Counted from the stretch's first letter, positions 43,785-53,414 are shown. The stretch: DNA of 64,000 nucleotides from Chloracidobacterium validum (GCF_018304825.1 NZ_CP072648.1:1099501-1163500), one strand, 5' to 3'. Program-made: numbers and translations. Notes: generated from the letters alone by a model not told the origin.

Positions 43785-44576
43785 ATGGCAACGCTGGGAC
43801 AGGAACTCAAGCAGCAGCGAGAGGCGCGTGGCAAGTCGCTTGAGGAAATATCACGGACGACAAACATCGCGGTTCGACTTTTGCACGCCATCGAACGTGA
43901 TGACTACCGGGAACTGCCGGGCGAACTTTACAACCGCTCGTTCATTCGGCAGTTGGCGCAAGCCGTGGGCTACGATGAGGCGCGCGCGCTTCAGCTCTAC
44001 GAACGGCAGTCAGGAAGCCCGCACATTCCCACCGATGAAGAAGTCAGTCGCGCGCCGGAGATACTCCCGCCGCCCAAGACCGGCAACGCCCTTCTGTTGA
44101 CACTGAGCCTAGCCGTCGTGGTGGTCGTGGCGGCCGGCACGTCCTATGCCTTCCCCGGTTGGTGGCAGGTCTTTGGCGGTTGGTTTGTTTCGTTGAAATC
44201 CGCCCCGTCACCGCAAGCGCCGCCGGCGGTAGAGCCAACCCCCCCACCGACTGCGCCGACGGAGGCCCCGCCGCCGCCGATGGAAGGGTTGACCTTAGAA
44301 CTACGCGCAACGGGCAAGTGCTGGACGCGCCTTCAGCTTGACGACAGCCGGCCGGAGGAGTTCGTGTTGCTGCCGGATGATGTTCGGCTTTACCGCGCAA
44401 AAGAGAAAATCGTCCTCTCCCTTGGCGCGCTTCAAGCCGTCTCGGTAACCGTCAACGGGCGCGCGCTCCAGTTGCCTTCGCGCGATGGCATCACGGTCAA
44501 GCGGGCCGTGATTACCCCTGATACGCTTGAAACCGGTGTGGTGAGCGGACTAACCCGGGCCAGTAACCTTCAATGA
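43785..44576 (+). CDS. rodZ: RodZ-like cytoskeletal/HTH membrane protein
   Basis: A 263-residue RodZ-type protein that links MreB to cell-wall synthesis. Layout: an N-terminal Xre-like helix-turn-helix domain (about 3-75) with LGQELKQQREARGKSLEEISRTTNI and LPGELYNRSFIRQLAQAVGYD; one membrane helix (about 101-122); a Pro/Thr-rich periplasmic linker (about 138-172); and a C-terminal DUF4115 beta domain (about 173-260) with LELRATGKCWTRLQLDD and VSVTVNGRALQLP. The stop overlaps the next gene's ATG (ATGA), suggesting coupling to the hydrolase. Confidence 0.88.
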   Translation: MATLGQELKQQREARGKSLEEISRTTNIAVRLLHAIERDDYRELPGELYNRSFIRQLAQAVGYDEARALQLYERQSGSPHIPTDEEVSRAPEILPPPKTGNALLLTLSLAVVVVVAAGTSYAFPGWWQVFGGWFVSLKSAPSPQAPPAVEPTPPPTAPTEAPPPPMEGLTLELRATGKCWTRLQLDDSRPEEFVLLPDDVRLYRAKEKIVLSLGALQAVSVTVNGRALQLPSRDGITVKRAVITPDTLETGVVSGLTRASNLQ

Positions 44577-45703
44577 CCGGCCTGTGGGGTAGGGGACGCC
44601 AACTTGCGACGGTCTGCCATCGGGTGGTCGCTTTTTGGCTTTTGGGTTGGCTGTGGAGCTACGGACTGCCGACCGCAGGTGGGGCGACATCGGGTGTTTG
44701 TCACCAGGATTTGTCTTGGCTGGCGCGCTATCCCGTGCGGTACGCCGCCGCGCCGCTCCAAACTCCACAGGGCACGGTCAACGCCTGGCTATATCAGCCG
44801 GAGGGACTTACCGACGCGCCGGCGTTGGTGATGGTGCATGGCGTTCACAAGGACGGCGGGCAGGAAGCGCGCCTGAAGAATTTTGCCCAGGCGCTGGCGG
44901 CTGCCGGTTTTACGGTTTTGACGCCCCATGTGCAGTCGCTTGCCGACTATCGGATTGAAAAAAGCGCGATTGAGGTGATTGGCTGGTCGGCCCAGGCGCT
45001 CCAGCGCCGAACAGGGCGACGGGTTGGCGTCATGGGGTTGTCCTTTGCCGGTGGCTTGTGTCTGATGGCGGCGGCTGACAAACGTTTTGCCCCTGCGATT
45101 GGCTACATTTTGGCGGTTGGGGCGCACGCTGACCTTGGGCGGGTGACGCGCTTTTTGCTCACTGGTGAGATTGCCACGCCGAATGGCGAGACGTTGAAGT
45201 TACAGGCCGACCCCTACGGCGCTTTGCTGCTGGCCCACACCCATGCCGCAGTCTTGTTTGCCCCATCAGATGTTGAGCCGGCCCGCGCGGCCCTGCGGTC
45301 TTGGCTGTGGGGTGAGCCTGACCGGGCGCGCCGGCAAGCCGCGAAGCTGTCTCCGGCCGGTCAGAGGTTGGCGCAGGCGTTGTTCGATGGCGATTATGCG
45401 GCGGCAACCCCAAGCTTGCTGCGCCAACTCGAGCGGCGACGGAGTGCGCTCCGCGAGGTTTCGCCGCAGGATGCGCTGGCGCGGATTCGCTGCCCAGTGT
45501 TCCTCGTCCATGGGGCGCGGGATGCCGTTGTGCCGCCATCCGAGACGCAGTGGCTAGCCCAGGGGCTTGGCGGCCGCTGCCGCGTCCTGATCAGCCGGGC
45601 GGTTGGTCACGTCGAAGTCAACGACAGCGCGACGCCCTTGGAAAAGCTAGAGGTCGCGCAGTTCCTGAATGATTTTTTGGCGACGGCGCGCGCCATTCGC
45701 TAG
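44573..45703 (+). CDS. Exported alpha/beta hydrolase (dienelactone hydrolase-like)
   Basis: A 376-residue hydrolase with an N-terminal hydrophobic export segment (about 17-40). The fold starts near residue 60; PALVMVHGVHKDGG supplies the oxyanion region, GLSFAGGLCL the nucleophile Ser (about 158), VFLVHGARDAVVPPSE the acid Asp, and VGHVEVND the catalytic His. Substrate is unknown. The start overlaps the rodZ stop (ATGA). It converges with lptE, with only 17 bases between the stops. Confidence 0.82.
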   Translation: MTGLWGRGRQLATVCHRVVAFWLLGWLWSYGLPTAGGATSGVCHQDLSWLARYPVRYAAAPLQTPQGTVNAWLYQPEGLTDAPALVMVHGVHKDGGQEARLKNFAQALAAAGFTVLTPHVQSLADYRIEKSAIEVIGWSAQALQRRTGRRVGVMGLSFAGGLCLMAAADKRFAPAIGYILAVGAHADLGRVTRFLLTGEIATPNGETLKLQADPYGALLLAHTHAAVLFAPSDVEPARAALRSWLWGEPDRARRQAAKLSPAGQRLAQALFDGDYAAATPSLLRQLERRRSALREVSPQDALARIRCPVFLVHGARDAVVPPSETQWLAQGLGGRCRVLISRAVGHVEVNDSATPLEKLEVAQFLNDFLATARAIR

Positions 45704-45720
45704 GTGACCTCAGCGAAACC

Positions 45721-46311
45721 TCAAAACCGTTCAAGCATCGTCGTCACGACGCTCCGGGCAAAGTCGCGGGCAAGACGGTCAACGGCCGGATCTTCTTCGT
45801 TGAAGAAGGAGCGCGGGTCGGATGAAAACTCGTATTCACCACGAAATTCAAGGTTAGGGTTGTCAAACAACACGCGGTTGCGGGTTTGGTCGCGCAGCGT
45901 GACGCCGGAGCGAATGGCAATCTGAAACAGTCGCACCGTGCCGCGATTATCAACGAGTGCCTGCCCCGTGGTCACGGCTTTGATGTCGCCGGAGAGCACG
46001 GCATCCGCCCGTGCCGGATCGTTGACCAGGGCGACCGGCAGCCGGCGGCGCAGGATTTCTTCAGCCACAGCTTGAGTAAATCGCTGCTCGATTCGGTAGC
46101 GCAGGGTTTGATTGGTGAAGGGCTGGATCGCCAGTGTTCTGACGTCTGGCGGGAATGCTCCGCTGGTGTCGAGCCGACGGTATCCGCACGGCCCGGCGCC
46201 AAGGCAAGCCACGAGCGAAAACCAGAACAACAGAGCCGCGCGCCGTCGGACGCCGGGGCGCGCCAGACTGGACGCGCAACCAGTCAGCTTTGGCATGGTA
46301 GGTTTCATCAT
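45721..46311 (-). CDS. lptE: LptE-like LPS-assembly lipoprotein
   Basis: A 196-residue outer membrane lipoprotein that should plug LptD for lipopolysaccharide insertion. A basic N-terminus and hydrophobic stretch lead to GPCGYRRL, giving a lipidated Cys. Downstream, VRTLAIQPFTNQTLRYRIEQRFTQAVAEEILRR is the typical LptE/lipopolysaccharide-assembly start, followed by ADAVLSGDIKAV and a C-terminal FARSVVTTMLERF helix. The ATG at 46311 shares its A with the last base of the TAA of the large ATPase (TAATG), so it is translationally coupled. Other ATGs at 46308 and 46296 are possible. Confidence 0.78.
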   Translation of the reverse strand: MMKPTMPKLTGCASSLARPGVRRRAALLFWFSLVACLGAGPCGYRRLDTSGAFPPDVRTLAIQPFTNQTLRYRIEQRFTQAVAEEILRRRLPVALVNDPARADAVLSGDIKAVTTGQALVDNRGTVRLFQIAIRSGVTLRDQTRNRVLFDNPNLEFRGEYEFSSDPRSFFNEEDPAVDRLARDFARSVVTTMLERF

Positions 46312-49300
46312 TAGCTTCGTTTCTGAACGTCAAAGGTGATGGGCGACTCATCTGGCAGCCCGGCCATCCATTCGGCAATCCGCGCGGCCAGGTCAGCCTT
46401 GGTGGTGGACTCACCAGGTGAGAGTGGCAGGGTCGTTGTCACTGGCGTCACCGGGGTGCCAGCTAGGAGGGCGGCGTTGATGTGGTCCATCGCTTCCGGC
46501 GCAACCACGAAATCCGTGGATGGCGTTGGAGAAGCCACCGCCGTGAGGGTGGCGGTCACGAGTCGCTCATCGGCTTCAGGGAGTCCGAGCGTCCGCAAGT
46601 TTTGGCTGATGAGGTTGCGGTTTTGCGTAATGCACTGCCGGAAGTGCCGAATTCCCTGGTGAACGATGGCTTTGAGTTGGTCAATTTGCTTGGGCAACGG
46701 CGGGAGTGCGCGCCGCCGTATCAAGCCACCGACGAGCGGTTGATGTTCGAGGAACTCACGCAGATGAAGCGCTCGCCGCCGGGTTTCAATGTCGGCGAGA
46801 ATTTGCCTGGCGTGGCGGGCATACTGCTCGTCGGCGATCACCAGTCGGGATAGCGTTTCAAAGAGTCGCCACACCGGACTGGCCAGGAAGTTCGTGAGCA
46901 ACGATAGGTCAATGTTTTTCGTCGCTTGTTCGTCCTGCATAATGCAATCTTCGATGTAGTGCTTTTTGAAGCGTTCAAAGACTTGCTCGAAGCGGATGCG
47001 CTTGTCTTCATCGAGCAGGCGGTGCGGGTGCTCAAAGAAGTTTCCGAGTTCCCGGCGCGCGTTGCGGGCATCGGCGTCGGCAACGGGCAGCGCGCTCAAC
47101 GTGTAGGATTTCGCCTTGACATAGAACGGCAGCCAGTCGAGAAACTCGACCAGAACCCGCAAGTCAATGACTGCGCGCTGGTAAATGGTCGGGTTGGCGG
47201 CAAAAATATCCACGATGCGGGCCAGACCCATTTCAAGGGAAATGCGCTCAAACAGGACGGCTTCAACGGCGGCGGCAGTGGTTTCAAAGTAGCGCTTGCA
47301 GGTGATGATGAGCTGCCAGGTGCGAGTCGTCAGCATCTCCATCGGCAACGACTCGAAGCGTTCGGCAAGGCGGTAACTCAACCATTTCTGATGCCACTGG
47401 GCCAGGCTCTCACGCACCTGCTTCCGGTCGGTGGCCAGGTCAGGAAGGTCAAAACGCTCCGTCAGCAACCGACACCATTCGGAAAGTGTTTCCGAAGCAT
47501 AGGTAATGGCGGCCGTGCGCCGGACCGAACCATACTGCCGAAAGCTCACATCCTGGGTCAGTTCGGCGGCGGTGAAAATACGCAGCCCCGACACATCCAT
47601 CAACTCGATGCGCCAACCGGCAACCAGAGCCATCATGACGATTTGCTGCGCCGGTTCGAGGAGTCCATACGGCTCGCGGCGCAGCGTCTGGTAAACAACT
47701 TGAACCGGCACCGGTTCTGACCCGGCTGCTTCGACCAAGCGCAGCACCTCGCTGATGCAGGGTTCGCCCAGCGCCTCGTCGCGGTCCATGGCCAGTTGGT
47801 ACAGTCCATCCCGCTCGACGACGATATGGAACGGAGCCGCGAAGCGCTGTGCGATTTCCTGCACCGTCGCGTCGGTTGGATTGAGGCCGCCAAGCAAGCC
47901 AAGCACCAGGCGCTTGGTTTCCCGCTCGGTCAGCGGCGCCGGGAAGATGGGGTGCGCCGGAAACCTGAGGTCGAGCGGCTTGCGAATCACAGTACTCAGA
48001 AAGTCATGCAGGGTGCGCGGTAGTCCGTCTGGAAACAGTTCGGTGAGCTTGTGGCGCTCACCGTTAGCGGCGACCAGTTCGCCAGCTTCGACATACAGTT
48101 TCAAGAAAATGGCACGGTTGAGCGTTTCGAGCGCAGCGACCCGGTCTGAGATTTCATCCCCAAACACGTCTTCCCCGCGGGTGTAAGCAATCCAGAGCGA
48201 CTTGAGGGTTTCGGTGTCCTCGGCGCTGAGGGGTGCCGGACACCAGTAAAGCAAGCTCGGCGTCGTGGTGCTTGTGTTGGGAGGCAGGGGCGACTGACTG
48301 CTGCCAATGCAGAGCTGCCAGTCGTATTCACAAAGGTCTTCAGCCCAGTGGTAGGTCACGGATGGCTTGGCGTCTGTCTCGGCTTCGTCACCCGTTGGAA
48401 TAATGACCGTTGCCGGCGTGAAAGGGTCGCCGCTGCGTTCAATACCGACCGGTGGATTGGTAAAGATTTCTGGGGGTGCGCCAAAGCTGACGATGCCCCG
48501 CCGTCCGGTATTTCGCCAAAGGATAGTCATTTCATCCCGGTAGGTTTTCGCGCCGCTGAGGAGCAGGGCGTCGAGCGTAAAGGGAAAGTCGTGAAAGAGG
48601 GCGCTGCCGCCCAGTGTAACCAGGAGCGCGTCAAGCGTATCGTCATTGGGTGTTTCGGCCAGCGCGACCTTGAGGCGGGCTTCTGGGTCAAACTGCTCTA
48701 GCACCGTGAGACTGTAGCGGCAAATAGCTGTGCTCGTGTCTTTGATGATTTGTCCTTCGCTGTGGGCGTGCAGGTCGTCAAGCAACAACGCTGCCTGGTT
48801 ATAGCCAATATCGCCCAGCATCATGGCGTTGGTAAGCTCATCGGCGCTGACTGACCGCCCAATCAGCGAGTACAGAAACAGCCCCTTGAGGAGCAGCTTG
48901 GCCGGGATGCGCTGCTCGAAGCTCAGTGCCGGAAGCCGCATCGTTGAAAGATAGTCATACATCGCAACGGCGCGGGCCAGGGTCGGGTGGCGTTTCAGTT
49001 CAAAGTCATACTTGTCAAACAGGTCATCCAGCGAGATGAGCTGCATGGGGCGGCGGCGCAGCGCACCCCCGATAATGCCGTTGATGAAGCTGAAGAGTGA
49101 AAAGCTGTCACAGTAGGTTGAGAGTCCCGGCGCGACTTCCAGGACGGCAGGATGAATCGGGTAGAGGCTGCAAAACTCTTCTTCGCTCCAGTGAAAGCGC
49201 GGGAGTGACTTGAGCGTTTCCTGGTAAAGCGCCGTCAGTTCGGCCCGTTGCTGTGGGGTTTTGCGAAAGACGGCCTGGTCGGTTATCCGGCGCAGATTGT

Positions 49301-50021
49301 CAAGGGTGAGGGCGTCAGTTTGATAGTCCGCCGTCAACCGCGCGGCCATGCCTGTATGGGGCGCAGTAACGTCGCTATCCAGCGCCAGGAGCAGGGCAAA
49401 CGGCAGACTCCGCGATTTCTCCGCCAGCTTCGTCAACCAATCGAGCGTATCTTGCACCAGGGCGCGCCGTGGCATGCGCAGCGCATCTGAGATTTCATCA
49501 ATGACAAACAAGAAGGCCATGCCCGGAAATAACCGACTGGCCAGTAGCTCGCAGATTTGGTTGCCCTCGATGGCTGAAAACCATTGCGTGTCGTCAAAGG
49601 CGATGGGCGATTCCGGGATGTTGGCCAGGGCGTCGCGCAGCAGTGTGGCGAAATCCGTGAGTTCCTCGGTCAGTGGCTTTCCAGAGATATACACCGGAAG
49701 AAACGTGACACCTTCGAGCCGCTTGACGGCATTGGCCAGCGGTGGATTGTTAGCCACCGTGTGGCGGGTCTTCGGCGTGCAGGCCAGCGCCCGCACCACG
49801 GCCAGGGTATGGCTCTTGCCGGTGCCCCGCGCCCCGGCAATCAACCGCGCCGCCGCCGGGCTTTTGAGCGAAGCAACCCCCTCAATCAACCGCGCCGTCA
49901 GCCGTGAGAGTTCCGATGTGAAGTGATATGACCGGATGATGCGCTCGGCATTGGCATCCAGAAAATTCACCAGGGGATCAATCGGCTGATAGTCAAAATA
50001 GGCGCGGATACTTTGCAACAT
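46311..50021 (-). CDS. Large P-loop ATPase of unknown function
   Basis: A 1236-residue protein without signal peptide or membrane helix. The Walker A motif is GARGTGKSH at 63-71 and the Walker B is FLFVIDE at about 170-176, followed by SDALRMPRRALVQDTLDWL and, near 240, a RITDQAVF sensor-like region. The remaining ~900 residues are mainly helical, with no zinc, nuclease or methylase motif that I can see. The arrangement recalls the very large ATPases of BREX-type (BrxC/PglY) or DUF6079 proteins, but no defence partner gene is present. It sits 195 bases after lpxA and is coupled to lptE by TAATG. ATG 50021 is preferred over a TTG at 50039. Function is unassigned. Confidence 0.8.
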   Translation of the reverse strand: MLQSIRAYFDYQPIDPLVNFLDANAERIIRSYHFTSELSRLTARLIEGVASLKSPAAARLIAGARGTGKSHTLAVVRALACTPKTRHTVANNPPLANAVKRLEGVTFLPVYISGKPLTEELTDFATLLRDALANIPESPIAFDDTQWFSAIEGNQICELLASRLFPGMAFLFVIDEISDALRMPRRALVQDTLDWLTKLAEKSRSLPFALLLALDSDVTAPHTGMAARLTADYQTDALTLDNLRRITDQAVFRKTPQQRAELTALYQETLKSLPRFHWSEEEFCSLYPIHPAVLEVAPGLSTYCDSFSLFSFINGIIGGALRRRPMQLISLDDLFDKYDFELKRHPTLARAVAMYDYLSTMRLPALSFEQRIPAKLLLKGLFLYSLIGRSVSADELTNAMMLGDIGYNQAALLLDDLHAHSEGQIIKDTSTAICRYSLTVLEQFDPEARLKVALAETPNDDTLDALLVTLGGSALFHDFPFTLDALLLSGAKTYRDEMTILWRNTGRRGIVSFGAPPEIFTNPPVGIERSGDPFTPATVIIPTGDEAETDAKPSVTYHWAEDLCEYDWQLCIGSSQSPLPPNTSTTTPSLLYWCPAPLSAEDTETLKSLWIAYTRGEDVFGDEISDRVAALETLNRAIFLKLYVEAGELVAANGERHKLTELFPDGLPRTLHDFLSTVIRKPLDLRFPAHPIFPAPLTERETKRLVLGLLGGLNPTDATVQEIAQRFAAPFHIVVERDGLYQLAMDRDEALGEPCISEVLRLVEAAGSEPVPVQVVYQTLRREPYGLLEPAQQIVMMALVAGWRIELMDVSGLRIFTAAELTQDVSFRQYGSVRRTAAITYASETLSEWCRLLTERFDLPDLATDRKQVRESLAQWHQKWLSYRLAERFESLPMEMLTTRTWQLIITCKRYFETTAAAVEAVLFERISLEMGLARIVDIFAANPTIYQRAVIDLRVLVEFLDWLPFYVKAKSYTLSALPVADADARNARRELGNFFEHPHRLLDEDKRIRFEQVFERFKKHYIEDCIMQDEQATKNIDLSLLTNFLASPVWRLFETLSRLVIADEQYARHARQILADIETRRRALHLREFLEHQPLVGGLIRRRALPPLPKQIDQLKAIVHQGIRHFRQCITQNRNLISQNLRTLGLPEADERLVTATLTAVASPTPSTDFVVAPEAMDHINAALLAGTPVTPVTTTLPLSPGESTTKADLAARIAEWMAGLPDESPITFDVQKRS

Positions 50022-50216
50022 AAACTGTGGACGGACCAAACGTGAACGATGACTGGGCGTGCGCTAAGGATTGGCTTTCAGAAACAAAGAGAGTGAACAG
50101 GCCTGCGCCACCTCGCTTTTTGAGCGTGCCTCCTGTTCGGTATGTCCTGAAGCTTCGGTATATCCTGAGCGTGCGCCTGTCTTGGGCGTTGGTGGTTGGT
50201 GTTCGAGAAACCGCGC

Positions 50217-50990
50217 TCATTTAATAACACCGCGCTGGGAGGTGGCAATAAAGTCGAGCAAGATGTGGATGCGTGGATGGTTGCCAAACGTTTCCGTCAT
50301 GGCCGCCACGGCCTGGGAGGTGTTGAGTTTCGAGTTGAGCAGCAGCCGGAAGGCTTGCTCGATGGCCCGCAGGTCTTCGCTGGAAAACCCCGCACGCCGT
50401 AGCCCAAGGCTGTTTGGCCCGTAACATTTGGCGTGGTTGCCGACACTGCGCGCATAGGGTAGGGCATCTTTGACCACGACGGAATAGGCGCCGATGAAGG
50501 CATGCGTCCCGACCCGACAAAATTGGTGGACGCCAACGTATGCGCCAAGTGTGGCGTGATCATGAACCTCGACGTGACCGGCCAGCGACGCGCCATTGGC
50601 CATGATGATGTGATTGCCAACGATGCAGTCGTGGGCGACGTGGCACTGCGCCATGAGCAAGTTATCGTTGCCGACGCGCGTCACCCCGCCGCCGGCGCCG
50701 GTGCCACGGTGCAGCGTGGCAAACTCACGGATGACGTTGCGCTCACCGATGATGAGTTCGGTTCGCTCGCCGGCATATTTCAAATCCTGTGGGTCCTGAC
50801 CAACCGAGGCAAACGGAAACAAGCGGGTCCCGCGTCCGATCCGGGTTGGGCCGTCAATCACACAGTGCGCCCCAACCGTCACGTCGTCTTCGAGCACGAC
50901 GTCCGCGCCGATGACGGCATAGGGACCAATCGCAACGTTTTCACCAAGTCGAGTTTGGGGGTTGATGATGGCGGTTGGGTGAATGGGCAT
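50217..50990 (-). CDS. lpxA: UDP-N-acetylglucosamine O-acyltransferase
   Basis: A 257-residue LpxA, first enzyme of lipid A synthesis, transferring a hydroxyacyl chain from ACP to UDP-GlcNAc. It starts with IHPTAIINPQTRLGENVAIGPYAVIG and shows left-handed beta-helix hexapeptides over about 1-185. The catalytic His lies in NNLLMAQCHVAHDCIVGN (about H120). Other hallmarks are HHRGTG-like LHRGTGAGGG and the C-terminal GLRRAGFSSEDLRAIEQAFR. It starts 3 bases after the upstream hydrolase stop. The other lpx genes seen here (lpxD with fabZ) are 10 kb away. Confidence 0.95.
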   Translation of the reverse strand: MPIHPTAIINPQTRLGENVAIGPYAVIGADVVLEDDVTVGAHCVIDGPTRIGRGTRLFPFASVGQDPQDLKYAGERTELIIGERNVIREFATLHRGTGAGGGVTRVGNDNLLMAQCHVAHDCIVGNHIIMANGASLAGHVEVHDHATLGAYVGVHQFCRVGTHAFIGAYSVVVKDALPYARSVGNHAKCYGPNSLGLRRAGFSSEDLRAIEQAFRLLLNSKLNTSQAVAAMTETFGNHPRIHILLDFIATSQRGVIK

Positions 50991-50993
50991 AAC

Positions 50994-51968
50994 CTACGGA
51001 ATCAGCGTGTATTCATGTTCGGCCGGTGGCGAGGCGCGTAAAAATCGCTCCACCTCCCGCCGGAAAGCGTCTGGGCGCTCGATGGGCGGCATGTGACCGC
51101 ACCGGTCAAGGACGACAACGTTGGCCGTCGGCAGCCCGCTTTTGATGATCTCGCCGGAGTGCAGCGGCAGCAGCGCATCCTGCTTGCCCCAGATAATCAG
51201 GGTCGGGGCGGTGATGGTTGGCAGGCGTGGCTCAAGGGCATCGTCACCGGTCATCATGGCCGCCAGCGCCCGGTCAATCACCCACGCCTGCTGGCGAGCC
51301 TGCGCCTGGAAATCTCGAATCAGGGGCGCGGGCAACTGCGGTGGATTGAAAAAGAGCACCTTGAGAAAATTTGAAAAGTCTTCAGGGGTCGTTCCCGGGT
51401 CCAGCAGGGCGCGGTCTGGCGCCGGCTCGAAGCGCACCCCGGCGCTATCCACCAGGATCAACCGCATGACGCGGTCGGGATACTCGCTCGCCGTGTAAGC
51501 CGCAATCCAGCCGCCCATCGAAAGCCCGCACAGATGGGCCCGCCGGACGCCAACCGTATCGAGAAACTTGACCAGCGTCGCCGCTTGCGACCGGATGGCA
51601 TAACTGGCTTGGGGCGGCTTGTCAGACTGCCCAAATCCGGGCAGGTCGAGCGCATAGACGTGAAACTGCTTGGAAAGGGGCGCAAGTGTCTGTCCCCAAT
51701 CGGCGTCGGAACTCCCGCCCAGCCCGTGGATGAGCACCAGCGGTTCGCCCGTGCCGGCTTCCTTGTAGTGAAGCCGTATGCCATCAATCACGACCTCACG
51801 CGACGCCACCCCAGCCCACCACAGCCGCCACCGGTCATACCAGCCAACCACCGTCAACGGCCGCTGATAGGCAAAAGTCCCGGCGCAGCCCAGGGCCGCG
51901 GTCGCCACGAGTAGCACCAGGAGGCTGCGCCCAAACCGGCGTGAAAGGGAGTGAAGCAAGGCCGACAT
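50994..51968 (-). CDS. Alpha/beta hydrolase, probably membrane-anchored
   Basis: A 324-residue hydrolase. An N-terminal hydrophobic stretch ends in a lipobox-like LGCAG (Cys about 28), suggesting a lipoprotein or signal anchor. The fold is typical of the epoxide hydrolase/lipase group: LVLIHGLGGSSDADW (oxyanion), LDLPGFGQSDKP, the nucleophile Ser in LCGLSMGGWIAAY (about 150), Asp in IIWGKQDALLPLH, and His in DRCGHMPPIERP. Substrate unknown; its place between a VWA protein and lpxA suggests an envelope role. Confidence 0.85.
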   Translation of the reverse strand: MSALLHSLSRRFGRSLLVLLVATAALGCAGTFAYQRPLTVVGWYDRWRLWWAGVASREVVIDGIRLHYKEAGTGEPLVLIHGLGGSSDADWGQTLAPLSKQFHVYALDLPGFGQSDKPPQASYAIRSQAATLVKFLDTVGVRRAHLCGLSMGGWIAAYTASEYPDRVMRLILVDSAGVRFEPAPDRALLDPGTTPEDFSNFLKVLFFNPPQLPAPLIRDFQAQARQQAWVIDRALAAMMTGDDALEPRLPTITAPTLIIWGKQDALLPLHSGEIIKSGLPTANVVVLDRCGHMPPIERPDAFRREVERFLRASPPAEHEYTLIP

Positions 51969-51990
51969 GGTTTTCAGCTCACCAAGGCGG

Positions 51991-53244
51991 TTACCGGACT
52001 CTCTTCCGTTTGCGTCGCAGGAAGTCCATCATAATGTACTCGCCAAGGGTCATAACGGTCGTGAAGTAGGCTTTCCCCTGGGCAATGCTGGTGACTTGCT
52101 TGATGAAGTTCACCAGATAGGGGTCGTCGGCCAGCATGAAGGTATTGATGGCAATGTTGCTGCGGCGACACTGGGCCACTTCCTTGTAGGTGGCGTCCAT
52201 GATCATGGGATCGAGACCCATGGAGTTTTTGTAAATCCGCCCATCTTCCAGCGTAAGCGCCGAGGGCTTGCCGTCCGTGATCATGATGATTTGCCGCATG
52301 TCCACCCGTTGGGCCAGCAGCAGGCGCCGCGCCAGCTTGAGTCCTTCGGCCGTGTTGGTGTGGTACGGGCCAACGGTGAGTTGCGCCAGCTTGCCAAGCG
52401 GCACTTCCTCGGCTGAGTCGTGAAAGAGCACCAACTTGAGCGTGTCGCCGGGATACTGCGTGCGGATGAGATGCGTCAGCGCCAACGTCACCCGCTTGGC
52501 CGGCGTGAAGCGGTCTTCACCATAGAGAATCATGCTGTGGCTGCAATCCAGCATCAGCACCGTTGCGCACGAGCTGGCGTACTCCGACTGGTGAACCATC
52601 AGGTCACCATACTCGACGTCGAGCGGTACACCCAGCCCGCTGCGCCGAATGGCCGACAGCAGCGTGGCGTTGACATCCAGGTTGAGGGCGTCGCCGAACT
52701 CGTAGGGCTTACTCGATTGAAACGCCTCGATGCCGGTCGAAAGGTGTTGGGTGTCGTGGCGTCCGGCGTAGCTCTTGCCCAGCGAGCCGAGCAGTTGGCT
52801 CAGGGCCTTGTAGCCGAGAAAGTCGGTGCCCTTTTCGGTCAGCTCAAACTTGACCCGCGCCCCGCTGTCACGCTCGATGCGTCCTTCTCCGGGCTTGGGC
52901 GGCGCGCCCCCGCGTTCATCCCGCGTGGCGCGCAAGTAACCCTGTTCGAGCAGCCGCTGGATGAGCGCGTCCACCAGTTCATCGAGCTTTTTCTCATCCA
53001 GGCCGCCAGACTCATCCTGGAGCGCCTGCATTTCAGCTTCACTCAATAGCTGGCCAGAACGAATGAGCTGCCGAATCGCTTCGCGGAGGGCTTCCAGGGA
53101 TTGGTCCGGGTCCTGAATCCGCCGCGACCAACCCCCGTTGGAAAAGCCGCTTTGCAGGAAAAAGTCGGAGAGCTTTTCGAGCAGGTTTTCAAGATTGAAG
53201 TGGTCAAGGTCAAGCCCATCCCATTTTCCGTAGCGCGTAAGCAT
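51991..53244 (-). CDS. VWA-domain protein
   Basis: A 417-residue cytosolic protein. Residues 1-150 are helical and charged; the von Willebrand A domain spans about 225-400, with an intact metal site DCSHS (D233, S235, S237), a conserved Thr in [12 protein letters not shown] and ITDGKPSAL. Such proteins often work with MoxR-type AAA+ ATPases, but none is encoded next to it; the only large ATPase in this gene set is the unusual one at 46311. The gene is the first of a minus-strand run (VWA, hydrolase, lpxA) and is divergent from nuoA. Confidence 0.85.
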   Translation of the reverse strand: MLTRYGKWDGLDLDHFNLENLLEKLSDFFLQSGFSNGGWSRRIQDPDQSLEALREAIRQLIRSGQLLSEAEMQALQDESGGLDEKKLDELVDALIQRLLEQGYLRATRDERGGAPPKPGEGRIERDSGARVKFELTEKGTDFLGYKALSQLLGSLGKSYAGRHDTQHLSTGIEAFQSSKPYEFGDALNLDVNATLLSAIRRSGLGVPLDVEYGDLMVHQSEYASSCATVLMLDCSHSMILYGEDRFTPAKRVTLALTHLIRTQYPGDTLKLVLFHDSAEEVPLGKLAQLTVGPYHTNTAEGLKLARRLLLAQRVDMRQIIMITDGKPSALTLEDGRIYKNSMGLDPMIMDATYKEVAQCRRSNIAINTFMLADDPYLVNFIKQVTSIAQGKAYFTTVMTLGEYIMMDFLRRKRKRVR

Positions 53245-53375
53245 AGGCGCGTCCTCAAAAAGCTGGTACGTAAGACATAGGGCAGCGGCCGGCCGCCGGT
53301 GGAGGTGACACCAAGGAGAACTGACCGCTAGACGCTACCCAACGACCGACGCAAACGCAACCACGCTTGCCTTGC

Positions 53376-53414
53376 TTGACCTTGAAGCAGTGGCTTTTTA
53401 CCATCGCTTTGGTA
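53376..53414 (+). promoter_or_regulatory. Probable nuoA promoter with overlapping inverted repeat
   Basis: TTGACC (53376-53381), a 17-base spacer and TACCAT (53399-53404) give a sigma70-like promoter about 80 bases before the nuoA ATG. The -10 is part of a short inverted repeat, tacca-tcgctt-tggta (53399-53414), which could be a regulator site. The same TACCAT -10 form occurs at 63888. Confidence 0.5.

Noticed and set aside
46311-50021. BREX or other defence system
   Set aside because: Only a general ATPase resemblance exists; no methylase, protease, nuclease or other BREX gene is nearby, and the neighbours are envelope genes. Kept as an unassigned ATPase.
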